From Chitinophaga pinensis (GTDB lineage Bacteria > Pseudomonadota > Gammaproteobacteria > Burkholderiales > SG8-41): a stretch of DNA of 64,000 nt. The notes below the pieces were generated by a model that ran no database searches, had not been told where the DNA came from, and saw only the letters and a program-made list of their open reading frames with translations. How positions within the stretch are numbered: the stretch's first letter is position 1; every line of letters begins with the position of its first letter. The stretch covers positions 62,001 through 126,000 of the forward strand of contig CALQCM020000003.1 of the NCBI GenBank assembly GCA_943329075.2. Reading direction: 5' to 3'. The translations under genes were made by a program, and so were the position numbers. This document shows positions 8,765 to 16,684 of this stretch, in pieces.

Positions 8765-9751
8765 GTGATCGCGCCCACGCGCCTCTGCCTGCATTTTTTT
8801 GCAGCTGTCGCCCTACTGGCGGCAGGCGCCGTGGCGCGCGCCGCCGATGGCACAGCCGGCGTTTATCCGACCAAACCGATCCGCATCATCATCGCCACCA
8901 CGGTCGGCTCCGGCCCCGACATCCTGGCACGCCAGATCGGTGCCAAACTCACGCAGGTCTGGGGGCAGCAAATTGTCATCGATCCGCGCGCCGGCGCCTC
9001 GGGCATGATCGGCGCCGAACTCACCGCCAATTCAAGTGCCGACGGCTACACGCTGTGGATGGCAACGATGTCGCACGTCATCGCCACGACCATGTATCAG
9101 CGGCTGTTGCTGGCGCGTGATTTCGCGCCGATCACGCAGGTCGCCTCGACGCCCTATGTCATCGCCGTCACTGCGGCGCTGCCGGTCAACTCAATCGCCG
9201 AACTGATTGCGTATGCAAAAGCACGCCCCGGCCAGGTGCTCTACGGCTCGGCCGGCCAGGGTTCGACACCGCACCTGTGCATCGAACTGTTCAAATCGAT
9301 GACCGGCGCGGATCTGCTGCACGTGCCCTACCGGGGGGCCGCACCGGCGCTCACCGACCTGATGTCGGGCCATGTGCAGGTGTCCTGCGTGGCAGCACCG
9401 GCGGTGCAGTCGTTTTCGCGCAGCGGCAAACTGCGCTCGCTGGGCGTGACGACGCGGCGGCGCACGCTGCTCGCAGCCGATGTGCCGGCGGTGGCCGAAA
9501 CCGTTGCCGGCTACGAACTGGTCGGCTGGTACGGCTTGCTCGCCCCGCTGGGCACGCCGCCAGCCATCGTCAACCGGATCAGCGCGGAAATCGGCCGCGC
9601 GTTGAAGACGCCTGAAGTGCAGGAGCGTCTGGTTTCGGTCGGTGCCGAAGCGGTCGAGTCATCGCCCGTGGCATTTACAAAATTTCTGCAGCAGGAAACG
9701 CTGCGCTGGGGCAAAGTATTACGCGAGGCCGGCATCAAGCCGGTGCCATGA
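8765..9751 (+). CDS. Bug family tripartite tricarboxylate transporter substrate-binding protein (1 of 3)
   Basis: A 328-residue periplasmic binding protein. The frame is open from 8627 but the upstream part overlaps the hydrolase. GTG at 8765 gives a normal signal peptide (hydrophobic FFAAVALLAAGAVARAA) directly before the mature YPTKPIRIIIATTVGSGPD. Bug signatures are DPRAGASGMIGAEL, SADGYTLWMATM, YGSAGQGSTPHLCIELF and LLHVPYRG. Family members bind carboxylates with two lobes and deliver them to TctAB-type permeases, or act as sensors. No TctA or TctB gene is in the window. It overlaps the next gene by ATGA. Confidence 0.9.
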   Translation: MIAPTRLCLHFFAAVALLAAGAVARAADGTAGVYPTKPIRIIIATTVGSGPDILARQIGAKLTQVWGQQIVIDPRAGASGMIGAELTANSSADGYTLWMATMSHVIATTMYQRLLLARDFAPITQVASTPYVIAVTAALPVNSIAELIAYAKARPGQVLYGSAGQGSTPHLCIELFKSMTGADLLHVPYRGAAPALTDLMSGHVQVSCVAAPAVQSFSRSGKLRSLGVTTRRRTLLAADVPAVAETVAGYELVGWYGLLAPLGTPPAIVNRISAEIGRALKTPEVQERLVSVGAEAVESSPVAFTKFLQQETLRWGKVLREAGIKPVP

Positions 9752-10794
9752 TGATGCGACATCCGAACCAACAGGCGCTGCTGGCAAACATGACACGTGG
9801 CTACCGCATGAAAACGGCGACCCGCCGCGGCGCACGCGCGTGTGCGGCCGTCTTCGCACTGCTGCTTGCGCCTGCGGCGAACGCGGCCGATGCGGCGAAT
9901 GCGGCCTATCCGACAAAACCGATCCGCATGATGACCGCCACCACCATCGGCTCCGGCCCCGACGTGCTCGCGCGCATGCTCGGCACGCGCCTGAGCGAAA
10001 TGTGGGGCCAGCAGGTGGTGGTCGACAACCGCGCCGGCGCCTCCGGCCTGATCGGCGCGGAACTGGTCGCCAAAGCTGCGCCCGACGGTTACACCTTGTG
10101 GATGGCGACCATGACGCAACTCATCAGCACGACGATGTACCAGAAATACATGATGACGCGCGATTTCGTGCCAGTCGCCGGCGTCGCCTCGACCGCATTC
10201 GTCGTCTCGGTGAGTGCGACACTGCCGGTGAAGACGATGGCGGAATTCGTCGCCTATGCAAAGGCGCGGCCGGGCCAGGTCATGTATGGTTCTGGCGGCC
10301 AGGGCTCGACGCCGCATCTGTGCATGGAGTTGTTGCAGAGCCTCGCCGGCATCAAACTCGCGCACGTGCCTTACAAGGGCAGCGTCATTGCGCTGACCGA
10401 TATGATGGGCGGACAGATGCATTCGACCTGCGCGGCGGCGCCGGCCATGCCGCCGTTCGTGCAGGGCGGCAAGGTGCGCTCGCTGGCCGTCACCACGCGC
10501 GAGTCGACACAACTGGCACCCGGGCTGCCGCCGGTCGCCGACGCAGTGCCCGGCTATGAACTGGTCGGTTGGTACGGAATACTGGCGCCGCGCGGCACAC
10601 CCAAAGACGTCATCACAAAAATAAACAAGGCGCTCGTCGAGGTGCTGCGGCTGCCGGACGTGCAGGCGCGCCTGAACGCGGTGGGCGCGGAGGCGGCGTA
10701 TTCGGGGCCCGCCGAGTTCGGCGTGTTCCTGCAAAAAGAAACCGCGCGATGGGAAAAAGTGCTGCGCGAAGCGAACATCAAACCGTCCGAATGA
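9748..10794 (+). CDS. Bug family substrate-binding protein (2 of 3)
   Basis: A 348-codon gene whose ATG at 9748 overlaps the stop of the previous Bug gene (ATGA), suggesting translational coupling. ATG at 9808 would give a shorter, more typical signal peptide (MKTATRRG then ACAAVFALLLAPAANA), so the true start may be 9790 or 9808. The mature part YPTKPIRMMTATTIGSGPDVLARML is very close to its neighbour and shares VDNRAGASGLIGAEL, PDGYTLWMATM, YGSGGQGSTPHLCMELL and HVPYKG. The pair looks like an older tandem duplication. It ends 120 bp before the third Bug gene, with a GTAG hairpin between. Confidence 0.9.
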   Translation: MMMRHPNQQALLANMTRGYRMKTATRRGARACAAVFALLLAPAANAADAANAAYPTKPIRMMTATTIGSGPDVLARMLGTRLSEMWGQQVVVDNRAGASGLIGAELVAKAAPDGYTLWMATMTQLISTTMYQKYMMTRDFVPVAGVASTAFVVSVSATLPVKTMAEFVAYAKARPGQVMYGSGGQGSTPHLCMELLQSLAGIKLAHVPYKGSVIALTDMMGGQMHSTCAAAPAMPPFVQGGKVRSLAVTTRESTQLAPGLPPVADAVPGYELVGWYGILAPRGTPKDVITKINKALVEVLRLPDVQARLNAVGAEAAYSGPAEFGVFLQKETARWEKVLREANIKPSE

Positions 10795-10800
10795 AGAACC

Positions 10801-10835
10801 GTAGCGCGGAAGGAGCGTAGCGTATTCCGGGCTAC
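10801..10835. repeat. GTAG-ended hairpin repeat (GTAGCCCGGAA family), copy 1
   Basis: This 35-bp imperfect palindrome begins GTAG and ends GGGCTAC. Its reverse complement matches 17847-17881 apart from a few loop and stem bases. It lies six bases after a Bug gene stop codon. The hairpin could stop or stabilise the 3' end of that message, but no T-run follows. Confidence 0.75.
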
Positions 10836-10915
10836 AGGGCCATCAGCTATACAACACACAGCGGCAACTGCAATACTGTCAAAAAACAAAATAAAATCGA
10901 CGAGGGGGCAACAAC

Positions 10916-11893
10916 ATGAACAGAAGTATTTCGCAATGCGCAGCGACCGGCGTATGCCTGGCATTTTTTTCAATGGCCGCGCAGGCGCAGGACCGCGCCT
11001 ATCCGAACAAGGTCGTCCGCTTTATCACCTCGCTCGCCACCGGCAGCAGCGCCGATGCGTTCGGGCGCGCCATCACCGATCAGTTGACGCGCCGCCTCAA
11101 TCAATCGTTCATCATGGACCCGCGCCCGGGTGCCGGCGGCAACCTCGCCGCGGAAACCGTCGCCAAGTCCGCCCCCGACGGCTACACCCTGCTGATGAGC
11201 TCGGTGGCCTCGAACGCGATCAACATGAGTTACTACAGCGCTCTCAACTACGATCTGCGTAAGGACTTCGCGCCGGTCACCAAATTCGGCTCGATCCCCA
11301 ACGGCCTCTTCGTCAGCCCCGAATTGCCGGCGAACAATCTGAAAGATCTGACCACGCTGCTGAAAGCAGCACCGGGAAAATACAGCTGCGCCTCGTCGGG
11401 CACCGGCGGCCTGCTGCACCTGACCTGCGAGATGTACAAGAAAGCCGCCGGGCTCGACGTGCTGCACGTGCCTTACAAGGGCGCGACCTACCAGCCCGAC
11501 CTCATCGCCGGCCGCGTCACGCTGGTGTTCGACAACATTCCCGTCTACGTGCCGCTGGTGAAGAGCGGCAGGCTGAAGATTCTTGCCATCACCAGTGCGA
11601 CGCGCTCGCCGGTACTGCCCTTCGTGCCGACCGCCATCGAACAGGGGCTGCCCAACTTCGATTCGCGCGGCCTGTTCGGCCTGCTGGCCCCCGCCGGCAC
11701 ACCGAACGAAATCATTCAGCTGCTCAATCGCGAAATCGGCGCCGTGCTGCGCGACCCTGCAATGAAAGAAAAACTCATCGCGCAGGGCATCGAGCCCGAG
11801 GCCGGCACGCCGGAGGGGCTGCGTGATCTGATCCAGAGCGAAATCACCAAGTGGGCGCGCGTGATCAAGGACGCCGGCATCAAGCCGGAATAG
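10916..11893 (+). CDS. Bug family substrate-binding protein (3 of 3)
   Basis: A 325-residue Bug protein starting ATG at 10916 behind GAGGGGG. The signal peptide is CLAFFSMAAQAQ, then YPNKVVRFITSLATGSSADAFGRAI. Further signatures are DPRPGAGGNLAAE, APDGYTLLMSSVASN, SCASSGTGGLLHLTCEMY and LHVPYKGATYQPD. It is clearly more divergent than the two preceding copies, so it probably recognises a different ligand and is not a recent duplicate. An MFS transporter gene follows after 63 bp on the same strand. Confidence 0.9.
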   Translation: MNRSISQCAATGVCLAFFSMAAQAQDRAYPNKVVRFITSLATGSSADAFGRAITDQLTRRLNQSFIMDPRPGAGGNLAAETVAKSAPDGYTLLMSSVASNAINMSYYSALNYDLRKDFAPVTKFGSIPNGLFVSPELPANNLKDLTTLLKAAPGKYSCASSGTGGLLHLTCEMYKKAAGLDVLHVPYKGATYQPDLIAGRVTLVFDNIPVYVPLVKSGRLKILAITSATRSPVLPFVPTAIEQGLPNFDSRGLFGLLAPAGTPNEIIQLLNREIGAVLRDPAMKEKLIAQGIEPEAGTPEGLRDLIQSEITKWARVIKDAGIKPE

Positions 11894-11956
11894 CGCCACA
11901 TGACGATGTTATGATGGCGCCTTCGCGCGAATCTCCCGAACCTCCCGAATGAACCG

Positions 11957-13186
11957 ATGAACACAGCGTCCGCAGCCGCCCCCGTATCGTTGCGCGAAAT
12001 GTGGCTGATTTCCGCCGGCCACATGCTCACGCACTGGTATCCGGCGACGTTTTACCTGCTGCTGCCGCTGATCGGCCGCGAACTCGATCTTTCCTACACC
12101 GAAATCGGCTTCATCATGACGGCGATGCACGGCGTCGGCGCGCTGATGTCGATGCCCGGCGGCATGCTCGTCGACATGGTCGGCAAAAAGGGCGGCCTGA
12201 TGGCGCTGTCGCTGTTCTGGATCGGCGTGCCCTACGCGCTGCTCAGCATGACGCATTCGTACTGGATGGTGCTGCTCTGCGTGTCACTGGTCGGCATCGG
12301 CAACAACCTCTGGCATCCGGCGGCGATCGCCACGCTCGCCCATCGTTATCCGACGCGCAAGGGCTTCGTGCTGTCGCTGCACGGCATGGGCGGCAATGTC
12401 GGCGAAGCGGTCGCACCGCTGGTGGCGGGGATGCTGCTGGCCACCCTGAGCTGGCGCAGCGTGGTCGTCATCAATATCGTACCGGGCATCATCATGGCCG
12501 GGCTGATCCTGCTGTTCCTCGGCGCCTTCACCGTCGATCGCAACCGCAGCGAAGCGCACGCGCCGCGCCACCTCGGCGCTTACCTGAAAAACTTCGGCGA
12601 CCTCTTTCGCAACCGTTCGCTGATGCTGATCTCCACCGCCACCGGCTTGCGCACGCTGACTCAATCGGGCCTCTTGACCTTTCTGCCGGTGTATCTGGCC
12701 TACGAAATGAATTATTCGCCGTTCGCGGTCGGCGTTTGCATGGCGGTACTGCAGCTCGGCGGTTTTATCGCCGCACCCATCGGCGGACACTTCTCCGACA
12801 AACTCGGCCGCAAACGCATCATCATGGGTGGCATGACCGTCACCGGCATCACCATCGTCGGCATGGCGCTGGCGGCAAAAACGCCGTGGTTCGTGGTGTT
12901 CGTCGCGCTGGTCGGATTTTTTCTCTACGCGATGCGCCCGGCGCTGCAGGCCTGGGCGATGGATGCGACACCGAAGAACATGGGCGGCAGCACGGTCGGC
13001 CTGCAGTTCACCTTCAGCGCGGTCGGTTCGGCGATCGCCCCGGCCATCTGCGGCATGATTGCCGACGCCTACAACATCTACACCGCGTTTTATTTTCTTG
13101 CCGGCACCATTGTCTTCGCCAATGTCATGATGCTGCTCATGCCGAAGGAGACCCTCCGAAGCGCGGCTACAACAGCGACCAACTGA
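11957..13186 (+). CDS. MFS transporter
   Basis: A 409-residue major facilitator superfamily inner-membrane transporter with about 12 hydrophobic segments. The loop 2/3 region reads GGMLVDMVGKKGGLMALSLFW and the second half repeats the motif as GGHFSDKLGRKRIIMGG. HPAAIATLAHRYPTRKGFVLSLHGMGGNVGEAVAP resembles transporters near the fosmidomycin-resistance (Fsr) group. It starts ATG at 11957. As the last gene of the plus-strand run from the monooxygenase, it may import the substrate or export a product of that pathway. Direction and substrate are not predictable. Confidence 0.88.
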   Translation: MNTASAAAPVSLREMWLISAGHMLTHWYPATFYLLLPLIGRELDLSYTEIGFIMTAMHGVGALMSMPGGMLVDMVGKKGGLMALSLFWIGVPYALLSMTHSYWMVLLCVSLVGIGNNLWHPAAIATLAHRYPTRKGFVLSLHGMGGNVGEAVAPLVAGMLLATLSWRSVVVINIVPGIIMAGLILLFLGAFTVDRNRSEAHAPRHLGAYLKNFGDLFRNRSLMLISTATGLRTLTQSGLLTFLPVYLAYEMNYSPFAVGVCMAVLQLGGFIAAPIGGHFSDKLGRKRIIMGGMTVTGITIVGMALAAKTPWFVVFVALVGFFLYAMRPALQAWAMDATPKNMGGSTVGLQFTFSAVGSAIAPAICGMIADAYNIYTAFYFLAGTIVFANVMMLLMPKETLRSAATTATN

Positions 13187-13228
13187 TCATCCCGCCGACG
13201 TGTAATATTCCACTCAGGAGGCTTGCAC

Positions 13229-15061
13229 TTGGATATCTTTTCGATATTGTTTAGCTGTCTCAAGCTGCTTCTCGTGCTCGGCTTTTGTTACGCTGCCGGC
13301 ACCAGTCTGTTAGCCGCACGCGGTGAACGCGCCAGCCCTGGACTCGCGGTGATCTGGTTTACCGGCGGGTTCTGTTTAGTGGCGTTTTTCTTTCTGTTTT
13401 CAAAGATTGCCGGATCCTCGCTGGTTTTTTTCGTTGGCCTGCCCGCTCTGGTCGCAGCGTCTCTTCTGATTCGAAAGCCAGCATTGCGAATCTCGTTTGA
13501 TGGGGGGCTTGCCGCGCCGACGTCGGCACTCGCGCTTGTAACGCTGACCACTATTCCGGTATTGATCATGGGCGCCCGCATGGGCGCCGGCGAATATCCT
13601 GCCGAATTTTTTGCCGGAGACTCGCCGTTTTTCCTGCAACAGGTCTACGCGCTGATGCGCACCGATTCCTATCCGCCACCCAGTCTTGAAACATATGGCT
13701 TCTCGTTCAAGTATCACTACGGATTCCAGGCGTTCGTCGCCATAACCAGCATCCTCACCGGCCTCAAGCCCCACTTCGTGATGTTCGGCGTGGTACAGCC
13801 TATGCTGGAACTCCTCGCCGGACTCCTTGTTTACGACATCTGCCGCCGCCTGAGCGGACGCCACGGCGCCGCCATGCTGTGCCTCGCGCTCTTCCTCCTC
13901 GGATCGAGGCAATACCTGCTCACCTTCCAGCCCCTCGACCCGTCGTGGTGGGCGTTTATAACGCACGAAGAAAACTTCAACTTTCGCTATCCGAATGGGC
14001 CCGACGCGGCCGGCCTGCTGATGGCGCTGTGCGTGATCCGCTGCGCGCTGGAGTTCGAGCGCACCAACATGCGGCTGGCGGCGCTGTTCTTCACCTGCCT
14101 GCTGGCGGTGTTCAAGCTGCCGTACCTGATTCCTGTGGGCGCCGGCATCGGACTGGTTTACTGCAATGAAATGCGCAAACGGTTCAGCCTCCGGCTGCTG
14201 TTTGAAACCGGCGCAGCGGCGCTGCTCTCCGTGCTGGCCTACATGGTTTTTTCGCAGGGCCCGGCCACCGCGGGCGGCACTGCCGGCTTGCAGTTTGCGG
14301 GCTTCCGCGCGATGTCGATGCCATGGGACAACGAAACGCTGTTGATACTCTGCGCGGCCGTCGTTGCCACCGCGGCGGCAACGCGGCAACGTCTGACGGA
14401 TAACATGTTCAAGCTGCTGCTCATTGCCGCCGCGCCCTATTTGCTGTTCTGCCTTTGGCGGCTCAACGTCGAGAACGAATACCAGATCTTCAGTCTTGCG
14501 GTCCGCGGCGTCGCACTGTTCGCAGCCGCGTATCTGGCCACGGCGTGGTCCGCTGATGGGCAGAAACCGGCCGGCCGCCGGATCGTCTTTTCAGCATTGA
14601 TTGTCGCGCTGACGCTGCCCGGCATGCTCTCACTGCTTAACCACGTTTACGTCGTGAGCGCACATCCTGAACAGGGCCACGAGTATGCCGACAACCACGC
14701 GGTCGCCGACGCGCTCAGCCACATCCCTCTCCAGAACACGATGATCGCCACCAACGACCTGCGCTATCCGGCCAACGGCTATTCGCGTGAATACCGGCAG
14801 TTCCAGCTCGCTGGCATTTTTGGCCACCAGAACTTCGGCGCCGATCTCGTCTATGGCGGGTTCCGTGAGTCGGAGAGAAACCGGTACGCAAATTTTCTCA
14901 AACTATTCCAGATGGAGACCTGGAATGCCGCACTGATCAACATACTCAGACAAAAAGTAAAAATTACGCATCTTCTTATACACAAGAATTTTGCACACGC
15001 CAGCGAAATACCACTGCTGTTGATCTACGAAAACGACAGCTATCGGGTCTATCAATTTTGA
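13229..15061 (+). CDS. polytopic membrane protein, GT-C-like organisation, function unknown
   Basis: A 610-residue integral membrane protein with roughly 12 hydrophobic stretches through residue 480 and a soluble C-terminal domain of about 130 residues. TTG at 13229 is chosen because AGGAGG (13216-13221) is seven bases upstream; the TTG at 13223 is too close to it. The first loop has AGDSPFFLQQVYALM and FKYHYGFQAFVAI, an acidic-then-aromatic loop like that of lipid-linked-sugar glycosyltransferases (GT-C). The C-terminal domain contains IATNDLRYPANGYSR and LAGIFGHQNFGADLV. Base use is less GC-biased than its neighbours. It stands alone, with a repeat array downstream. No function is assigned. 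Confidence 0.7.
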   Translation: MDIFSILFSCLKLLLVLGFCYAAGTSLLAARGERASPGLAVIWFTGGFCLVAFFFLFSKIAGSSLVFFVGLPALVAASLLIRKPALRISFDGGLAAPTSALALVTLTTIPVLIMGARMGAGEYPAEFFAGDSPFFLQQVYALMRTDSYPPPSLETYGFSFKYHYGFQAFVAITSILTGLKPHFVMFGVVQPMLELLAGLLVYDICRRLSGRHGAAMLCLALFLLGSRQYLLTFQPLDPSWWAFITHEENFNFRYPNGPDAAGLLMALCVIRCALEFERTNMRLAALFFTCLLAVFKLPYLIPVGAGIGLVYCNEMRKRFSLRLLFETGAAALLSVLAYMVFSQGPATAGGTAGLQFAGFRAMSMPWDNETLLILCAAVVATAAATRQRLTDNMFKLLLIAAAPYLLFCLWRLNVENEYQIFSLAVRGVALFAAAYLATAWSADGQKPAGRRIVFSALIVALTLPGMLSLLNHVYVVSAHPEQGHEYADNHAVADALSHIPLQNTMIATNDLRYPANGYSREYRQFQLAGIFGHQNFGADLVYGGFRESERNRYANFLKLFQMETWNAALINILRQKVKITHLLIHKNFAHASEIPLLLIYENDSYRVYQF

Positions 15062-15111
15062 TTTTTTGAATGGGCCTTTCATTTGAAAAGGCAGCCTTGC
15101 AGGGTGGGCAG

Positions 15112-15143
15112 CGCCGTAGCGCCGTAGCCCCGTAGCCCCGTAG
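15112..15143. repeat. four tandem 8-bp units ending in GTAG
   Basis: CGCCGTAG, CGCCGTAG, CCCCGTAG and CCCCGTAG follow one another directly and run into the first paired REP unit. Each unit carries the GTAG tetranucleotide that starts the adjacent hairpins. Confidence 0.8.
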
Positions 15144-15230
15144 GGCGGATTAGCGAAGCGTAATCCGCCGGATGATGGTTATCCATTTTCAAAACATGCG
15201 GTGCAATGCGCTGCGCTTATTGCACCCTAA
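15140..15230. repeat. paired REP (REPIN-like) unit, copy 1
   Basis: GTAG is followed by a hairpin (GGCGGATTA-GCGAAGCG-TAATCCGCC, 15144-15169), about 30 bp of spacer, and a second hairpin (GGTGCAAT...ATTGCACC, 15200-15226) followed by CTAA, a decayed CTAC. The two hairpins face opposite ways, so the unit has inverted GTAG ends. The second copy is at 15340-15429. Confidence 0.8.
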
Positions 15231-15276
15231 CTCACGCCACCACTAGCGCTTCGCCATCCCCAACTCAACCAGCCTT

Positions 15277-15301
15277 GTAGGGTGGGCAACTTGTTGCCCA
15301 C
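15277..15301. repeat. GTAG hairpin (GTGGGCAAC-TT-GTTGCCCAC)
   Basis: GTAG at 15277-15280 is followed, after one G, by a perfect 9-2-9 inverted repeat at 15282-15301. A relative with a 9-3-9 stem is at 15477-15502 in the opposite orientation. Confidence 0.8.
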
Positions 15302-15339
15302 GCGGCAAGAGTTTTCCGAATGAACACGTGGGCAGCGCC

Positions 15340-15429
15340 GTAGGGATTAGCGAAGCGTAATCCGCCGGATGGGCTGTTCATCCATCGCCCAAACATGCGG
15401 CGCAATGCGCTGCGCTTATTGCGCCCTAC
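15340..15429. repeat. paired REP (REPIN-like) unit, copy 2
   Basis: It has the same layout as 15140-15230. GTAG is followed by a first hairpin that has lost three bases of its left arm (GGATTA...TAATCCGCC). A spacer containing ACATGCG follows, then an intact GGCGCAAT...ATTGCGCC hairpin ending in CTAC at 15426-15429. Unlike copy 1, its outer CTAC is preserved. Confidence 0.8.
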
Positions 15430-15476
15430 AACGCGAATCGCGATCAAGTTCGGCCGGGTGCGCGCCGATTGAATAC

Positions 15477-15502
15477 GTGGGCAGCGAAGCTGCCCACCCT
15501 AC
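15477..15502. repeat. GTAG hairpin, minus orientation (GTGGGCAGC-GAA-GCTGCCCAC)
   Basis: A perfect 9-3-9 inverted repeat at 15477-15497 is followed by CCTAC, so GTAG precedes the hairpin on the minus strand. It lies 28 bp from the stop codon of the Bug gene that ends at 15530. Confidence 0.75.
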
Positions 15503-15529
15503 GAGCCTACGCGAGACGTCGTAGATGCG

Positions 15530-16528
15530 TTATTTCTTCGCCATCCCAAGCTCGACCAGCGCCGCGCTGAACTGCGCGTATTCGTCCTGCATGTAGCGTT
15601 CGGTCGCCGCGGCGGGGCGGTAGGTGTCTTCGAAAATATTATCGGCGAGATCTTTTTTCCACTCCGGGGTCTGCGCGAGTTTCGCCAGCACGCGGCCCCA
15701 GTAGGCAATCTGCACGGGCGTCATGCCCTTCGGGCCGACCACCATGCGCCAGTTGGTGACCAGCGCGTTGACACCCGATTCCTTGAGTGTTGGCACGTCG
15801 GCGAGAATGCCGCCCAAGCGTTTGGGCGAGGCCACCGCCAGCACGCGGATCTTGCCGCTCTCCTTGTGCGGCACGACGTTGTTGGCGGCCGACGAATTGA
15901 CGTCGATGTGTCCGCCCATCAATGCGGTAATCGCTTCGCCGCCGCCCTGGAACACCACGGTGCGCAGCTTTTTCGCATCGCCGCCGGCGGCCTTGGCGAT
16001 CATCGCCATCGCGATGTGGTTGGTGCTGCCGAGACTGCTGCCGACGGCAACACTGACCTGCGAGGAATCCTGTTTGAGGCGCGCCGACAGCTCTTTCAAT
16101 GATTTCAGCGGCGACTCGGTGCGCACCGACACCGCCACCGATTCACTGAGCAGGATCGCCAGCGGCGTGACGTGAGTGTAATTGACCGGGCTGCGACCGA
16201 TGATGTGATTGGTCAGGAGCGTCGGGTTGCCGACGTAGATGATATTGCCCTCGCCGGCGTGCTGATTGAGATAGGTATAGCCGACGGCACCGCCGCCGCC
16301 CGGCTTGTTGACCACCGTCACCGGCTGCTCGACGAGTTTCTTCTCCTGCAGGATGCGCTGCACGGTGCGCGCCGATTTGTCCTGCCCGCCGCCGACGCCG
16401 GTGCCGACGATGATTTCGATCGGCTTGTCGGGTTTCCATTCGGCGGTCGCAGCCAGCGCGCCGCCCGCCGCCAACGCGCACATCAATGGCGCACCCGCAA
16501 CAGAAAATCCACGCAAAACAACGTTCAT
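15530..16528 (-). CDS. Bug family substrate-binding protein
   Basis: A 332-residue periplasmic binding protein starting ATG at 16528. The signal peptide is about 27 residues (PLMCALAAGGALAATA), then WKPDKPIEIIVGTGVGGGQDKSARTV. It belongs to the more divergent TctC-like branch, with VVNKPGGGGAVGYTYL, LGSTNHIAMAMIAKAAGG, VVFQGGGEAITALMGGHID and RVLAVASPKRLGG. The typical PDGYTL motif is replaced by GNIIYVGNPTLL. It is the last gene of the minus-strand catabolic run, but an 86-bp repeat separates it from the oxidoreductase upstream, so it may have its own promoter. Confidence 0.88.
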   Translation of the reverse strand: MNVVLRGFSVAGAPLMCALAAGGALAATAEWKPDKPIEIIVGTGVGGGQDKSARTVQRILQEKKLVEQPVTVVNKPGGGGAVGYTYLNQHAGEGNIIYVGNPTLLTNHIIGRSPVNYTHVTPLAILLSESVAVSVRTESPLKSLKELSARLKQDSSQVSVAVGSSLGSTNHIAMAMIAKAAGGDAKKLRTVVFQGGGEAITALMGGHIDVNSSAANNVVPHKESGKIRVLAVASPKRLGGILADVPTLKESGVNALVTNWRMVVGPKGMTPVQIAYWGRVLAKLAQTPEWKKDLADNIFEDTYRPAAATERYMQDEYAQFSAALVELGMAKK

Positions 16529-16560
16529 AGAATTATTCCCGGTTGCATCTCAAAAGCCCT

Positions 16561-16646
16561 CGTCGCTCCCGCGCAAGCGGGAGCCCAGGGTTGCGGCAGG
16601 TGTCGTATCAATAAACCGCTGGATTCCCGCTTTCGCGGGAATGACG
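16561..16646. repeat. 86-bp paired-hairpin repeat with dRS3-like end, copy 1
   Basis: The left end CGTCGCTCCCGC-GCAA-GCGGGAGC and right end GGATTCCCGC-TTTC-GCGGGAATGACG form inverted-repeat termini, each itself a hairpin, around about 33 bp of unrelated spacer. The right hairpin contains ATTCCC-N8-GGGAAT, the pattern of neisserial dRS3 repeats. The same 86-bp structure recurs at 18714-18799, and inverted at 26447-26534. Confidence 0.85.
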
Positions 16647-16684
16647 TTTCTAAAATGGAGTGGGGCTTCTCAACGGCCTACCCA

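Larger units (their letters stand above)
15062..15529. other. 468-bp intergenic region made of REP-type repeats
   Basis: No gene is credible here; a 60-codon minus-strand frame (15265-15447) consists of repeat sequence. The region holds two paired GTAG-hairpin units (15140-15230, 15340-15429), two further GTAG hairpins (15277-15301, 15477-15502) and a four-fold 8-bp tandem repeat (15112-15143). It separates the convergent membrane-protein and Bug genes. Confidence 0.8.

Noticed and set aside
15062..15100. Terminator for the membrane protein (GCCTTT...AAAGGC)
   Set aside because: The stem is short and no T-run follows on the plus strand; not strong enough to call.
15265..15447. 60-codon minus-strand frame in the repeat array
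   Set aside because: Made up of REP hairpin and REPIN sequence, with no ribosome site.
15112..15502. CRISPR array
   Set aside because: The repeats are hairpins of different sequence with irregular spacing, and there are no equal-length unique spacers or cas genes.
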